A stretch of 64,000 nucleotides of DNA, taken from the NCBI GenBank assembly GCA_947486785.1, contig CANKUU010000003.1, forward strand, positions 62,001-126,000. Direction: 5' to 3'. The position numbers and the translations under genes are program-made. Source of the DNA: an uncultured Flavobacteriaceae bacterium. Its GTDB lineage: Bacteria; Bacteroidota; Bacteroidia; Flavobacteriales; Flavobacteriaceae. Each line of letters opens with the position of its first letter. Positions within the stretch are counted from its first letter, which is position 1. Below are positions 19,214 to 28,129 of the stretch, piece by piece. A model generated the notes under the pieces. The model saw only the letters and a program-made list of their open reading frames with translations, had not been told where the DNA came from and did not search any database.

Positions 19214-19831
19214 ATGTCTGGGTTAATAGGAAAGAAAGTAGGTATGACCAGTATTTTTGACGAGAATGGGAAAAACATCCCATGTACCGTTATTAAAGCT
19301 GGGCCATGCGTAGTTACCCAAGTCAGAACCGAAGAGGTCGACGGGTATAGTGCCCTTCAACTTGGTTTCGATGACAAGGCGGAGAAACGTGCTAATATGG
19401 CTGAGTTGGGTCATTTTAAAAAAGCAGGAGTATCGCCTAAGAAAAAGGTCGTTGAATTCCAAGATTTTGAAGGTGATTACAAATTAGGAGACACCTTGGG
19501 TGTTGATTTGTTTGTAGAAGGAGAATTTGTTGATGTAGTAGGAACCTCAAAAGGTAAGGGTTTTCAAGGGGTTGTTAAAAGACACGGCTTCGGTGGTGTT
19601 GGGCAAGCAACTCATGGTCAGCATAATAGATTAAGAGCTCCTGGCTCAATAGGTGCGGCTTCGTATCCTGCAAGAGTTTTTAAAGGAATGAAAATGGCTG
19701 GAAGAATGGGCGGTGATCGTGTTACTGTTCAAAATCTTAAAGTTTTAAAAGTTGTAGCAGAGAAAAATCTTTTAGTAGTAAAAGGATGTGTACCTGGTCA
19801 TAAGAATGCTTACGTAACTATTCAAAAGTAA
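19214..19831 (+). CDS. rplC: 50S ribosomal protein L3
   Basis: The protein has 205 residues, starting [19 protein letters not shown]. It contains the conserved loop segment [27 protein letters not shown] (about residues 120-147), which reaches the peptidyl-transferase centre. L3 is one of the two proteins that start 50S assembly. The TAA stop overlaps the rplD start (TAATG), pointing to translational coupling. It is preceded by a 201-bp leader with hairpins. Confidence 0.98.
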   Translation: MSGLIGKKVGMTSIFDENGKNIPCTVIKAGPCVVTQVRTEEVDGYSALQLGFDDKAEKRANMAELGHFKKAGVSPKKKVVEFQDFEGDYKLGDTLGVDLFVEGEFVDVVGTSKGKGFQGVVKRHGFGGVGQATHGQHNRLRAPGSIGAASYPARVFKGMKMAGRMGGDRVTVQNLKVLKVVAEKNLLVVKGCVPGHKNAYVTIQK

Positions 19832-20460
19832 TGAAAGTAGCAGTTTTAGATATTAAAGGAAAAGAAACAGGTAGAAAGGCAGACCTTTCTGATGCTGTAT
19901 TCGCGGTAGAACCCAACAATCATGCGGTTTATTTAGATGTAAAGCAATACTTGGCTCATCAGAGACAGGGAACACACAAAGCAAAGGAAAGAGCGGAGAT
20001 TGCGGGTAGTACAAGAAAAATAAAGAAACAAAAGGGTACTGGTACCGCTCGTGCGGGTAGTATTAAGTCTCCAATCTTTAGAGGTGGTGGTCGTATTTTT
20101 GGTCCTAGGCCAAAAGACTATACGCAAAAGTTAAACAAGAATGTAAAGCGTTTAGCGCGTAAATCTGCTTTGAGTATTAAGTCGTCTGAAAAGGCTATCA
20201 TTGTGGTTGAGGACTTTAATTTTGATACACCCAAGACTAAGGATTTCGTTCAGGTTTTAAAGGCCTTGGGCTTAGAAGGTAAAAAATCCTTATTTGTGTT
20301 GGGCGATTCAAATAATGGTGTATATTTGTCTTCGCGTAATTTAGAACATTCGGAAGCTGTAACTTACTTAGAATTAAGCACTTATAGTATTCTCAATGCG
20401 AACAATGTAGTATTGTTGGAGAGTTCGCTCGAAGGAATTTTATCGAACCTAAATAAATAG
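19831..20460 (+). CDS. rplD: 50S ribosomal protein L4
   Basis: The protein has 209 residues. The extended loop with GTGTARAGSIKSPIFRGGGR.FGP (about residues 70-92) lines the exit tunnel and is the site of macrolide-resistance changes in other bacteria. In E. coli L4 also represses its own operon through a leader RNA; whether the structured gap before rplC plays that role here is unknown. Its ATG overlaps the rplC stop codon. Confidence 0.98.
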   Translation: MKVAVLDIKGKETGRKADLSDAVFAVEPNNHAVYLDVKQYLAHQRQGTHKAKERAEIAGSTRKIKKQKGTGTARAGSIKSPIFRGGGRIFGPRPKDYTQKLNKNVKRLARKSALSIKSSEKAIIVVEDFNFDTPKTKDFVQVLKALGLEGKKSLFVLGDSNNGVYLSSRNLEHSEAVTYLELSTYSILNANNVVLLESSLEGILSNLNK

Positions 20461-20467
20461 ATAGACC

Positions 20468-20758
20468 ATGAGTGTGTTGATAAAACCAATTATAACGGAA
20501 AAAATGACTGCGGATAGCGAGTTAAATAATCGTTATGGTTTCATTGTGGAGCCAAAAGCAAACAAAATTCAGATTAAAGAAGCTGTGGAGTCTGCTTATG
20601 GAGTTTCAGTAAAAAAGGTTCGTACAATGAACTACGGACCTACAAGAAAATCGCGATACACCAAAACAGGTGTGCAGCATGGTAAGACTAATGCTATCAA
20701 AAAAGCGATAGTTGATGTAGCCGAAGGAGATATTATTGATTTTTACAGTAATCTATAA
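20468..20758 (+). CDS. rplW: 50S ribosomal protein L23
   Basis: The protein has 96 residues, with the typical start SVLIKPIITEKMT and the segment NRYGFIVEPKANKIQIKEAVE. L23 surrounds the tunnel exit and docks trigger factor and SRP. It lies 7 bp after rplD and 9 bp before rplB. The length is usual for Bacteroidota. Confidence 0.97.
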   Translation: MSVLIKPIITEKMTADSELNNRYGFIVEPKANKIQIKEAVESAYGVSVKKVRTMNYGPTRKSRYTKTGVQHGKTNAIKKAIVDVAEGDIIDFYSNL

Positions 20759-20767
20759 AGACAAAAT

Positions 20768-21592
20768 ATGTCAGTTAGAAAATTAAAACCAGTTACTCCA
20801 GGACAGCGTTTTAGAGTCGTTAATGGGTTTGACGCCATTACGACTGATAAGCCGGAGAAGAGTTTACTCGCTCCGTTAAAAAAGTCCGGAGGAAGAAATA
20901 GTCAAGGTAAAATGACCATGCGACAAAAAGGTGGTGGTCACAAGCGTAGATATCGTGTCATCGATTTTAAAAGAGATAAGCAAGATGTCGAAGCTACCGT
21001 AAAGTCCATTCAATATGACCCAAATAGAACTAGTTTTATTGCGTTGTTGGAGTATGCTGATGGAGAAAAGAGATATGTGATCGCTCAAAATGGATTGCAA
21101 GTGGGTCAAAAAGTGTCTTCAGGTAAAACTGCTGCACCTGAGATCGGAAACGCATTGCCACTAAGTGAGATACCTCTGGGTACAATTATTTCTTGTATTG
21201 AATTACGCCCTACTCAAGGTGCTGTAATGGCAAGAAGTGCAGGTACTTTTGCTCAGTTGATGGCTAAGGATGGTAAATTTGTAACGGTCAAAATGCCTTC
21301 AGGAGAAACAAGGTTGATTCTGTCGGGATGTTTGGCGACTATAGGTGCAGTTTCTAATTCTGATCATCAATTACTAGTATCTGGTAAAGCAGGTAGGAGC
21401 AGGTGGTTGGGTATACGTCCAAGAACAAGACCAGTAGCTATGAATCCTGTAGACCATCCAATGGGTGGTGGAGAAGGTCGAGCATCTGGTGGGCATCCAA
21501 GATCTAGAAATGGTATCCCTGCAAAAGGGTTTAGAACCAGATCTAAAACGAAAAGCACTAATAAGTATATAATAGAACGTAGAAAAAAATAA
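20768..21592 (+). CDS. rplB: 50S ribosomal protein L2
   Basis: The protein has 274 residues. It shows [17 protein letters not shown] (about residues 57-73) and the C-terminal signature [20 protein letters not shown] (about 229-248), whose His is near the peptidyl-transferase centre. L2 is needed for subunit association and peptide-bond formation. It lies in standard S10-operon order between rplW and rpsS. Confidence 0.98.
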   Translation: MSVRKLKPVTPGQRFRVVNGFDAITTDKPEKSLLAPLKKSGGRNSQGKMTMRQKGGGHKRRYRVIDFKRDKQDVEATVKSIQYDPNRTSFIALLEYADGEKRYVIAQNGLQVGQKVSSGKTAAPEIGNALPLSEIPLGTIISCIELRPTQGAVMARSAGTFAQLMAKDGKFVTVKMPSGETRLILSGCLATIGAVSNSDHQLLVSGKAGRSRWLGIRPRTRPVAMNPVDHPMGGGEGRASGGHPRSRNGIPAKGFRTRSKTKSTNKYIIERRKK

Positions 21593-21605
21593 AAAGTAGA
21601 AAAAA

Positions 21606-21884
21606 ATGGCACGTTCACTAAAAAAAGGACCTTACGTTCACTATAGCTTGGAGAAAAAAATTCTTCAAAACGCTTCTTCAGGTAAGAAGTCTGTGATAAA
21701 AACATGGTCGAGAGCTTCTATGATAACACCAGATTTTGTAGGTCTTACTATAGCAGTTCACAATGGAAGACAGTTTGTACCAGTTTTCGTTACTGAAAAT
21801 ATGGTTGGACATAAATTAGGAGAATTTTCACCAACCAGATCCTTTAGAGGTCATGCAGGTGCAAAGAATAAAGGTAAAAAGTAA
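21606..21884 (+). CDS. rpsS: 30S ribosomal protein S19
   Basis: The protein has 92 residues, starting [19 protein letters not shown]. It carries the conserved segment [21 protein letters not shown] and a C-terminal [13 protein letters not shown]19 forms a complex with S13 in the 30S head. It is 13 bp after rplB and 3 bp before rplV. Confidence 0.97.
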   Translation: MARSLKKGPYVHYSLEKKILQNASSGKKSVIKTWSRASMITPDFVGLTIAVHNGRQFVPVFVTENMVGHKLGEFSPTRSFRGHAGAKNKGKK

Positions 21885-21887
21885 GCT

Positions 21888-22295
21888 ATGGGAGTTCGTA
21901 AAAAACAGATGGCCGAAAGAATCAAGGCCGAGAAAAAGACAGTTGCTTTTGCTAAACTAAATAATTGTCCTACTTCTCCAAGAAAGATGCGTATTGTTGC
22001 GGATTTAGTTCGTGGTGTAGAAGTGGAAAAGGCGCTTGCTATCTTGAGGTTTAATCCAAAGGAAGCTTCACGAAAGTTAGAGAAATTATTGCTTTCAGCC
22101 CTTGCGAATTGGCAAGCTAAAAATGAAGATTCTAGTTTAGAAGAGGTTAAGCTAGTAGTTAAGGAAATTCGTGTAGATAGTGGTGCAATGCTAAAGCGTT
22201 TGCGACCAGCTCCTCAAGGTAGGGCGCATAGAATTAGAAAACGATCTAATCATGTAACTATGGTTTTGGGAACTAATAATATAATTGAAAGCTAG
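21888..22295 (+). CDS. rplV: 50S ribosomal protein L22
   Basis: The protein has 135 residues. The pattern [17 protein letters not shown] (about residues 27-43) and the tunnel-lining hairpin [20 protein letters not shown] (about 100-119) define the family. L22 contacts all domains of 23S rRNA. The N-terminus has an extra basic stretch of about 20 residues, common in Bacteroidota. It is 3 bp after rpsS and 2 bp before rpsC. Confidence 0.97.
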   Translation: MGVRKKQMAERIKAEKKTVAFAKLNNCPTSPRKMRIVADLVRGVEVEKALAILRFNPKEASRKLEKLLLSALANWQAKNEDSSLEEVKLVVKEIRVDSGAMLKRLRPAPQGRAHRIRKRSNHVTMVLGTNNIIES

Positions 22296-22297
22296 AA

Positions 22298-23017
22298 ATG
22301 GGACAAAAAACTAATCCAATAGGTAATCGTTTAGGAATCATAAGAGGTTGGGAATCTAACTGGTATGGTGGCAATGATTATGGTGATAAACTAGCTGAAG
22401 ATAGTAAAATTCGTAAGTATATTTTTGTTCGTCTAGCAAAGGCAAGCGTTTCAAGAGTTATAATTGAGCGTACGTTAAAGTTAATTACCGTTACGGTAAC
22501 TACTGCTAGACCAGGAATTATAATTGGTAAAGGTGGACAAGAGGTTGATAAGTTAAAGGAGGAGCTTAAAAAATTAACTGGTAAAGAGGTTCAAATCAAC
22601 ATCTACGAAATTAAACGACCAGAGGTTGAGGCTAATTTGGTTGCCGCAAGTGTAGCGCGTCAGATTGAAAGTCGAATTTCTTTTCGTCGAGCTATTAAAA
22701 TGGCGATTGCTGCTGCAATGAGAATGAATGCTGAGGGTATTAAGATACAGATATCTGGTAGGTTGAATGGAGCAGAAATGGCGAGATCAGAGTCTTATAA
22801 AGATGGTAGAATTCCTCTTTCTACTTTTAGGGCGGATATTGATTATGCCCTGCATGAAGCTCAAACAACCTATGGTAAATTAGGTATTAAGGTTTGGATT
22901 ATGAAAGGGGAGGTCTATGGAAAGAGAGAGCTTTCGCCACTTGTTGGGATGACTAAAGGTCAGAACGATAAGGGTGGAAAGAACGATGGTCCAAGAAAGC
23001 AACGTCGTAGAAAGTAA
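22298..23017 (+). CDS. rpsC: 30S ribosomal protein S3
   Basis: The protein has 239 residues, starting [20 protein letters not shown]. It contains a KH domain with the GxxG loop [13 protein letters not shown] (about residues 70-82) and a C-terminal S3 domain ([12 protein letters not shown]). S3 lines the mRNA entry channel and has helicase-related activity. It ends in a basic tail. Neighbours are rplV (2 bp) and rplP (19 bp). Confidence 0.98.
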   Translation: MGQKTNPIGNRLGIIRGWESNWYGGNDYGDKLAEDSKIRKYIFVRLAKASVSRVIIERTLKLITVTVTTARPGIIIGKGGQEVDKLKEELKKLTGKEVQINIYEIKRPEVEANLVAASVARQIESRISFRRAIKMAIAAAMRMNAEGIKIQISGRLNGAEMARSESYKDGRIPLSTFRADIDYALHEAQTTYGKLGIKVWIMKGEVYGKRELSPLVGMTKGQNDKGGKNDGPRKQRRRK

Positions 23018-23036
23018 TTTTTTAAAGAATTAAAGA

Positions 23037-23462
23037 ATGTTACAACCGAAAAGACAGAAGTTTCGTAAAATGCAGAAAGGCCGCATGAAGGGCATTGCTG
23101 GAAGAGGGCATTTGCTTTCTAATGGTATGTTTGGTCTTAAATCACTAGAAACAAGTTTTATTACAGCACGTCAGATAGAAGCTGCGCGTATTGCTGCAAC
23201 TAGATATATGAAGAGAGAAGGTCAGCTTTGGATAAAGATTTTTCCAGACAAGCCTATCACTAAGAAGCCATTGGAAGTACGTATGGGTAAGGGTAAAGGA
23301 GCTCCTGAATATTTTGTGGCTCGTGTTTTGCCAGGTAGAATCATGTTTGAGGTTGCAGGTGTTCCAATGGATGTAGCGAAAGAAGCATTGCGTTTAGCTG
23401 CACAGAAGCTACCTGTTAAAACCAAATTCATTGTAGCTAGAGATTATACGGTACAAGACTAA
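23037..23462 (+). CDS. rplP: 50S ribosomal protein L16
   Basis: The protein has 141 residues, starting [19 protein letters not shown]. It shows the signature [19 protein letters not shown] (about residues 42-60) and [19 protein letters not shown] (about 76-94). L16 helps position tRNA in the A and P sites. It is 12 bp before rpmC. Confidence 0.97.
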   Translation: MLQPKRQKFRKMQKGRMKGIAGRGHLLSNGMFGLKSLETSFITARQIEAARIAATRYMKREGQLWIKIFPDKPITKKPLEVRMGKGKGAPEYFVARVLPGRIMFEVAGVPMDVAKEALRLAAQKLPVKTKFIVARDYTVQD

Positions 23463-23474
23463 TCGGAGTATATC

Positions 23475-23666
23475 ATGAAAAATAAGGAAATAAAAGAATT
23501 ATCATTAGAGGAGCTTAAATCAAAATATGCTGAATATAAAGTTGAGCATTCAAATATGAAAATGGCTCACCATGTTACTCCTTTGGAAAACCCTCTTCAA
23601 ATAAGGAAGGTTAGAAGAACAGTAGCACGATTAGCAACGGAATTAACTAATAGGGAAAACCAATAA
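23475..23666 (+). CDS. rpmC: 50S ribosomal protein L29
   Basis: The protein has 63 residues in two helices: [19 protein letters not shown] and then the segment [19 protein letters not shown] typical of L29. L29 lies at the tunnel exit next to L23. It is in its normal place between rplP and rpsQ. Confidence 0.96.
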   Translation: MKNKEIKELSLEELKSKYAEYKVEHSNMKMAHHVTPLENPLQIRKVRRTVARLATELTNRENQ

Positions 23667-23679
23667 CTGGTTCTGCTTT

Positions 23680-23940
23680 ATGGAAGAAAAAAGAAATTTA
23701 AGAAAAGAGAGAGTAGGGGTTGTTACTAGCAATAAAATGGAGAAATCTATTGTAGTTGCAGAAGTAAAACGAGTGAAGCACCCTATGTACGGTAAATTCG
23801 TTTTAAAAACGAAAAAATACGTTGCGCACGACGAGAAAAACGATTGTAGAGAGGGCGATACCGTAAAAATTATGGAAACACGACCTTTAAGTAAGACCAA
23901 ATGTTGGAGGTTAGTAGAAATCTTAGAAAGAGCTAAATAA
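23680..23940 (+). CDS. rpsQ: 30S ribosomal protein S17
   Basis: The protein has 86 residues. It contains the OB-fold pattern [20 protein letters not shown] and [20 protein letters not shown] and a C-terminal [19 protein letters not shown], all characteristic of S17, a primary 16S rRNA binder. It is 13 bp after rpmC and 2 bp before rplN. Confidence 0.97.
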   Translation: MEEKRNLRKERVGVVTSNKMEKSIVVAEVKRVKHPMYGKFVLKTKKYVAHDEKNDCREGDTVKIMETRPLSKTKCWRLVEILERAK

Positions 23941-23942
23941 TT

Positions 23943-24311
23943 ATGTTACAGCAAGAATCAAGATTAAAGGTAGCAGACAATACCGGAGCTAAAGAAGTTT
24001 TGACTATTAGAGTATTGGGTGGTACCAAAAGAAGATATGCTTCGATAGGGGATAAAATTGTAGTTACTGTGAAGGAGGCTACGCCCAATGGAGGTATAAA
24101 AAAAGGAGCGGTATCTACGGCGGTTGTAGTGAGGACTAAAAAGGAAGTTAGAAGACCTGACGGTTCGTACATACGATTTGATGATAATGCTTGTGTACTT
24201 TTAAATCCTACAGGCGAAATGAGAGGAACACGTGTTTTTGGCCCAGTAGCTAGAGAGCTGCGAGATAAGCAGTTCATGAAAATTGTATCATTAGCCCCTG
24301 AGGTGCTTTAA
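23943..24311 (+). CDS. rplN: 50S ribosomal protein L14
   Basis: The protein has 122 residues, the standard length. It starts [19 protein letters not shown] and carries the signature [20 protein letters not shown] and the end [13 protein letters not shown]14 forms an intersubunit bridge and is a contact point for silencing factor RsfS. It is 2 bp after rpsQ and 10 bp before rplX. Confidence 0.98.
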   Translation: MLQQESRLKVADNTGAKEVLTIRVLGGTKRRYASIGDKIVVTVKEATPNGGIKKGAVSTAVVVRTKKEVRRPDGSYIRFDDNACVLLNPTGEMRGTRVFGPVARELRDKQFMKIVSLAPEVL

Positions 24312-24321
24312 TATATTTCAA

Positions 24322-24639
24322 ATGATGAAAAAGTTAAGAATAAAGACGGGAGATACTGTGCGCGTTATAGCCGGAGACCATAAAGGTACTGAGGGTAAGG
24401 TGTTGCGAGTTGATATTAAAAACAATAAAGCAATCGTAGAGGGGGCGAACATGGTTTCAAAACATGAGAAACCTAGCGCAAAGAATCCTCAAGGGGGAAT
24501 TGTTGAAAAAGAAGCTCCTTTACATATTTCCAATTTGTCGTTGATTGATGCCAAGTCTGGTAGTGCTACCAGGGTAGGTTTTGAAATGAGAGATGGTAAA
24601 AAAGTTCGATTTGCTAAGAAATCCAATGAAGTAATTTAG
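24322..24639 (+). CDS. rplX: 50S ribosomal protein L24
   Basis: The protein has 105 residues. The KOW motif is visible as [20 protein letters not shown] (about residues 8-27), followed by [15 protein letters not shown]24 is one of the first proteins to bind 23S rRNA. The start could be either of two consecutive ATG codons (24322 or 24325). It is 2 bp before rplE. Confidence 0.96.
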   Translation: MMKKLRIKTGDTVRVIAGDHKGTEGKVLRVDIKNNKAIVEGANMVSKHEKPSAKNPQGGIVEKEAPLHISNLSLIDAKSGSATRVGFEMRDGKKVRFAKKSNEVI

Positions 24640-24641
24640 TT

Positions 24642-25193
24642 ATGGCTTACGTTGCAAGATTAAAGAAGGAATATAGTGAACGCATAGTGAGTGCGTTGAC
24701 AGAAGAATTTGGTTACAAAAATGTAATGCAAGTACCTAAACTACAAAAAATTGTAGTAAGTAGGGGTGTTGGTGCTGCAGTAGCTGATAAAAAATTGATC
24801 GACCACGCGGTAGATGAAATGACAATGATAACCGGTCAAAAGGCAGTTGCAACCATCTCCAAGAAAGATGTCGCTACTTTCAAGTTGCGTAAGGGGATGC
24901 CAATAGGTGCAAAGGTCACCTTGCGGGGTGAGCGAATGTATGAGTTTTTGGATCGTTTGATAACAAGTGCATTGCCACGTGTTCGGGATTTTCAAGGAAT
25001 TAAGGCTACTGGTTTTGATGGAAGAGGTAATTACAGTTTAGGGGTAACGGAACAAATTATCTTTCCTGAAATTAATATTGATAAAATCAATCGTATTAAC
25101 GGAATGGATATTACTTTTGTAACTTCCGCGGAAACCGATAAGGAAGCGAAATCACTATTAACAGAATTAGGATTACCTTTTAAAAAGAAATAG
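24642..25193 (+). CDS. rplE: 50S ribosomal protein L5
   Basis: The protein has 183 residues. It contains [16 protein letters not shown], the signature [21 protein letters not shown] (about residues 86-106) and [12 protein letters not shown] (about 144-155). L5 is part of the 5S rRNP and contacts P-site tRNA. It is 2 bp after rplX and 1 bp before rpsN. Confidence 0.98.
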   Translation: MAYVARLKKEYSERIVSALTEEFGYKNVMQVPKLQKIVVSRGVGAAVADKKLIDHAVDEMTMITGQKAVATISKKDVATFKLRKGMPIGAKVTLRGERMYEFLDRLITSALPRVRDFQGIKATGFDGRGNYSLGVTEQIIFPEINIDKINRINGMDITFVTSAETDKEAKSLLTELGLPFKKK

Positions 25194-25194
25194 T

Positions 25195-25464
25195 ATGGCT
25201 AAAGAATCAATGAAAGCTCGTGAGAGAAAAAGAGCGGCGACGGTAGCTAAATATGCAGAAAAGCGGAAGGCTTTAAAAGAAGCTGGAGATTTTGAAGGCT
25301 TACAGAAGTTGCCTAAAAACGCTTCGCCAGTACGTATGCACAACAGATGTAAAATTACTGGAAGACCTAAAGGGTATATGAGAACTTTTGGTATTTCTAG
25401 GGTTACATTTAGAGAAATGGCGAACCAAGGATTAATACCTGGAGTTAAAAAAGCAAGCTGGTAG
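25195..25464 (+). CDS. rpsN: 30S ribosomal protein S14, zinc-independent form
   Basis: The protein has 89 residues, starting [20 protein letters not shown] and ending with the S14 signature [19 protein letters not shown] and [11 protein letters not shown]. Length and the lack of paired CxxC motifs (only one Cys is present) show the long, zinc-free type. S14 completes the 30S head. It is followed by an unusually large 66-bp gap with a hairpin before rpsH. Confidence 0.97.
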   Translation: MAKESMKARERKRAATVAKYAEKRKALKEAGDFEGLQKLPKNASPVRMHNRCKITGRPKGYMRTFGISRVTFREMANQGLIPGVKKASW

Positions 25465-25477
25465 ATTAAAGAATAAA

Positions 25478-25514
25478 AACTGGTTTCAGGTTTAGTTAAA
25501 TACTAAAAACCGTT
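25478..25514 (+). promoter_or_regulatory. candidate structured leader of rpsH
   Basis: A stem with strands AAC-GGTT-TTTAGT on the 5' side and ACTAAA-AACC-GTT on the 3' side closes a TAAAT loop: 13 base pairs, uninterrupted on the 3' side, with a single-base bulge (T) and a five-base bulge (TCAGG) on the 5' side. It ends 16 bp before the rpsH start. There is no T-run, so it is not a terminator. Confidence 0.45.
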
Positions 25515-25530
25515 ACCGAATTATATAATT

Positions 25531-25929
25531 ATGGTTACAGATACTATTGCAGATTACTTAACAAGAATTAGAAACGCGAATAGTGCGGGTCATAGAGTTG
25601 TTGAGATACCTGCATCAAAAGTGAAGAAAGAGATTACAAAAATATTGTTTGATCAAGGGTATATTTTAAGTTATAAGTTTGAAGAGGACAAAGTTCAGGC
25701 TACAATTAAAATAGCTTTAAAATATGATAAGTTTACCAAAGATCCGGTAATCAAGAAGTTACAAAGAGTAAGTAAGCCAGGTTTGCGAAAGTATACGGGT
25801 GCTAATGATCTACCTAGAGTCTTAAACGGATTGGGCGTAGCAATCGTATCTACATCTCACGGTGTAATGACGAGCAAGCAAGCAAAAAATGAAAATGTAG
25901 GGGGCGAAGTTCTTTGCTACGTATACTAA
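25531..25929 (+). CDS. rpsH: 30S ribosomal protein S8
   Basis: The protein has 132 residues. It starts MVTDTIADYLTRIRNANSAGH and ends with the S8 signature VAIVSTSHGVMTSKQAK...GGEVLCYVY. S8 binds helix 21 of 16S rRNA; in E. coli it also represses the spc operon. It is preceded by the hairpin at 25478-25514 and followed by rplF after 20 bp. Confidence 0.98.
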   Translation: MVTDTIADYLTRIRNANSAGHRVVEIPASKVKKEITKILFDQGYILSYKFEEDKVQATIKIALKYDKFTKDPVIKKLQRVSKPGLRKYTGANDLPRVLNGLGVAIVSTSHGVMTSKQAKNENVGGEVLCYVY

Positions 25930-25949
25930 TAGCTTTAAAGATATAGAAT

Positions 25950-26492
25950 ATGTCTAGAATAGGTAATAATCCAATAGGAATTCCGGATGGAGTTTCAATA
26001 GAGGTAAAAGAAGATGTCATTACCGTAAAAGGTAAATTAGGAGAATTAACTCAGGAATTTTCAGGAGTATCTGTTAAAATAGAGGATGGTCAGGCATGGG
26101 TTACTAGACCGTCTGATTCTAAAGAACATAAATCAAAGCATGGTCTATACAGGTCTTTGATTTTGAATATGGTGGAAGGAGTTTCAAAGGGGTGGACTAA
26201 AGAGCTTGAGCTTGTAGGAGTAGGTTATAGAGCAAGTAATCAAGGGCAGCGTTTGGATTTAGCTCTTGGCTTCTCTCACAACATAGTCATTGATCTTGCT
26301 CCAGAAGTAAAGGTAGAAACAGTTTCGGAAAAAGGTAAGAACCCTATCGTTAAACTAACATCTTTTGATAAGCAACTTGTAGGACAAGTAGCTGCCAAAA
26401 TTAGAAGTTTCCGTAAGCCAGAACCGTATAAAGGAAAAGGTATCAAGTTTGTTGGAGAACAGTTAAGAAGAAAAGCAGGTAAATCAGCATAA
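25950..26492 (+). CDS. rplF: 50S ribosomal protein L6
   Basis: The protein has 180 residues with the typical duplicated fold: [19 protein letters not shown] at the start and [20 protein letters not shown] near the end, the L6 signature. L6 lies near the factor-binding region of the 50S subunit. It is 10 bp before rplR. Confidence 0.98.
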   Translation: MSRIGNNPIGIPDGVSIEVKEDVITVKGKLGELTQEFSGVSVKIEDGQAWVTRPSDSKEHKSKHGLYRSLILNMVEGVSKGWTKELELVGVGYRASNQGQRLDLALGFSHNIVIDLAPEVKVETVSEKGKNPIVKLTSFDKQLVGQVAAKIRSFRKPEPYKGKGIKFVGEQLRRKAGKSA

Positions 26493-26502
26493 GATTAGCG
26501 TT

Positions 26503-26859
26503 ATGAAATTATCAAAGGCACAGAGAAAATTAAGAATTAGAAGGAGAATACGCAAGGTATCTGCTGGTACTGCTACAAGACCTAGGTTATCTGTTTTTAG
26601 GAGTAATAAAGAAATTTATGCTCAATTAATAGATGATACAGAGGGAAGAACTTTAGCATCTGTATCTTCACGCGATAAAGATTTGTCCACCAATAAGGGG
26701 AGTAAAACTGAGATTGCTACCTTAGTAGGAAAAGCAATTGCAGAGAAATCAAAAAAAGTGGGTATTGAAAAAGTCGCTTTTGATAGAGGAGGTAATTTAT
26801 ATCACGGGAGAGTTAAGGCGTTAGCAGAGGCAGCCAGAGAAGCAGGTTTAAAATTCTAA
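26503..26859 (+). CDS. rplR: 50S ribosomal protein L18
   Basis: The protein has 118 residues: [40 protein letters not shown], and the C-terminal signature [21 protein letters not shown]18 binds 5S rRNA with L5. It lies in normal spc order, 10 bp after rplF and 9 bp before rpsE. Confidence 0.98.
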   Translation: MKLSKAQRKLRIRRRIRKVSAGTATRPRLSVFRSNKEIYAQLIDDTEGRTLASVSSRDKDLSTNKGSKTEIATLVGKAIAEKSKKVGIEKVAFDRGGNLYHGRVKALAEAAREAGLKF

Positions 26860-26868
26860 ATAAAGAGC

Positions 26869-27393
26869 ATGTACCAAAAATACAAAAATGTAGAAACGGT
26901 TAAACCGGGAGGTTTAGATTTAAAAGATAGATTGGTTGGTATTCAACGAGTTACTAAAGTGACAAAAGGTGGACGAGCATTTGGTTTCTCTGCAATAGTT
27001 GTTGTGGGAGATGAAAATGGAGTTGTTGGACATGGATTGGGTAAATCTAAAGAGGTGGCAACTGCAATTTCTAAGGCTATAGAAGACGCAAAAAAGAATT
27101 TGATAAGAATTCCTTTAAATAAGGCTACCTTACCACACGAGCAAAAAGGTAAATTTGGTGGAGCTAGGGTTTATATTCAGCCAGCATCTCATGGTACGGG
27201 CGTTATAGCTGGTGGTGCGGTAAGAGCGGTGCTGGAGGCAGTTGGTGTTCATGATGTGCTTTCTAAGTCTCAAGGTTCTTCTAATCCACACAACGTGGTT
27301 AAAGCTACTTTCGACGCCTTATTGCAGTTAAGAGGTGCGCACACAATAGCAAAACAAAGAGGTGTATCTTTGGAAAAAGTTTTTAAAGGATAA
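26869..27393 (+). CDS. rpsE: 30S ribosomal protein S5
   Basis: The protein has 174 residues. The N-terminal double-stranded-RNA-binding fold contains the S5 signature [21 protein letters not shown] (split here as a family pattern, about residues 36-56), and the C-terminal part has [21 protein letters not shown]5 acts at the mRNA entry and in accuracy. A 79-bp gap with a foldable segment separates it from rpmD. Confidence 0.97.
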   Translation: MYQKYKNVETVKPGGLDLKDRLVGIQRVTKVTKGGRAFGFSAIVVVGDENGVVGHGLGKSKEVATAISKAIEDAKKNLIRIPLNKATLPHEQKGKFGGARVYIQPASHGTGVIAGGAVRAVLEAVGVHDVLSKSQGSSNPHNVVKATFDALLQLRGAHTIAKQRGVSLEKVFKG

Positions 27394-27396
27394 AAG

Positions 27397-27445
27397 TATA
27401 GTTCTTTGTGAAAAGAAGATTTAATTTTGATATTTTTTCACTATA
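27397..27445 (+). promoter_or_regulatory. possible structured element between rpsE and rpmD
   Basis: TATAGT (27397-27402) pairs with ACTATA (27440-27445). Inside, GAAAA (27410-27414) pairs with TTTTC (27435-27439). The 3' strand is continuous, and the 5' strand has a seven-base bulge. The region is very AT-rich, so chance pairing is possible. There is no T-run after it. Confidence 0.3.
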
Positions 27446-27472
27446 ATAAGAGCTTCGTAATACTATAAATAG

Positions 27473-27652
27473 ATGGCAAAGATTAAAGTAAAGCAAGAGA
27501 AAAGTGCTATTAAAAGGCCTCAGAATCAAAAGAGAACTTTGGAAGCCCTAGGTTTAAAGCGAATAGGTCAAGTTGTAGAACATGAAGCTACAGCAAGTAT
27601 CGTTGGTATGGTAAATAAAGTTAAACATTTAGTCTCTACTGAAGAGGCTTAA
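27473..27652 (+). CDS. rpmD: 50S ribosomal protein L30
   Basis: This 59-residue protein is easily missed because of its size. It starts MAKIKVKQEKSAIKRPQNQ, continues LEALGLKRIGQVVEHEATAS, and ends with MVNKVKHLV followed by a short acidic tail. This is the L30 pattern, and the gene has its expected place between rpsE and rplO. rplO starts 13 bp downstream. Confidence 0.95.
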   Translation: MAKIKVKQEKSAIKRPQNQKRTLEALGLKRIGQVVEHEATASIVGMVNKVKHLVSTEEA

Positions 27653-27665
27653 TATATATAACGAA

Positions 27666-28118
27666 ATGAATTTAAGTAATTTAACACCAGCAGAAGGTTC
27701 TGTAAACAGGGACGGAAAGCGTTTAGGAAGAGGTCAGGGATCAGGTAAAGGTGGTACTGCAGCTAGAGGTCACAAAGGTGCAAAATCAAGATCTGGTTAT
27801 TCAAAAAAGATTGGTTTTGAAGGTGGTCAAATGCCATTGCAAAGGCGTGTTCCCAAGTTCGGTTTTACCAACATAAACCGAAAAGAGTACCAAGGAATCA
27901 ATATATCTAAATTACAGGAATTAGTTGATAATGGTGTTCTCAAGGAAGTTGTTACCTTTGAAAACCTTGTTGAAAATAGATTAGTTCGGAAACATGAATT
28001 AGTCAAAATATTAGGGGGTGGAGAATTAAAAGCCTCGTTAAAAATTTCAGCACATAAATTTACGGGTACTGCTAAAGCTGCAATTGAAGCTGTAGGTGGT
28101 GAAGCAATTAGTTTGTAA
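27666..28118 (+). CDS. rplO: 50S ribosomal protein L15
   Basis: The protein has 150 residues. The N-terminal Gly/Arg-rich segment GKRLGRGQGSGKGGTAARGH (about residues 18-37) and the signature FEGGQMPLQRRVPKFGF are typical. L15 enters late in 50S assembly. It lies 11 bp before secY. Confidence 0.97.
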   Translation: MNLSNLTPAEGSVNRDGKRLGRGQGSGKGGTAARGHKGAKSRSGYSKKIGFEGGQMPLQRRVPKFGFTNINRKEYQGINISKLQELVDNGVLKEVVTFENLVENRLVRKHELVKILGGGELKASLKISAHKFTGTAKAAIEAVGGEAISL

Positions 28119-28129
28119 GGTAAAAAAGT

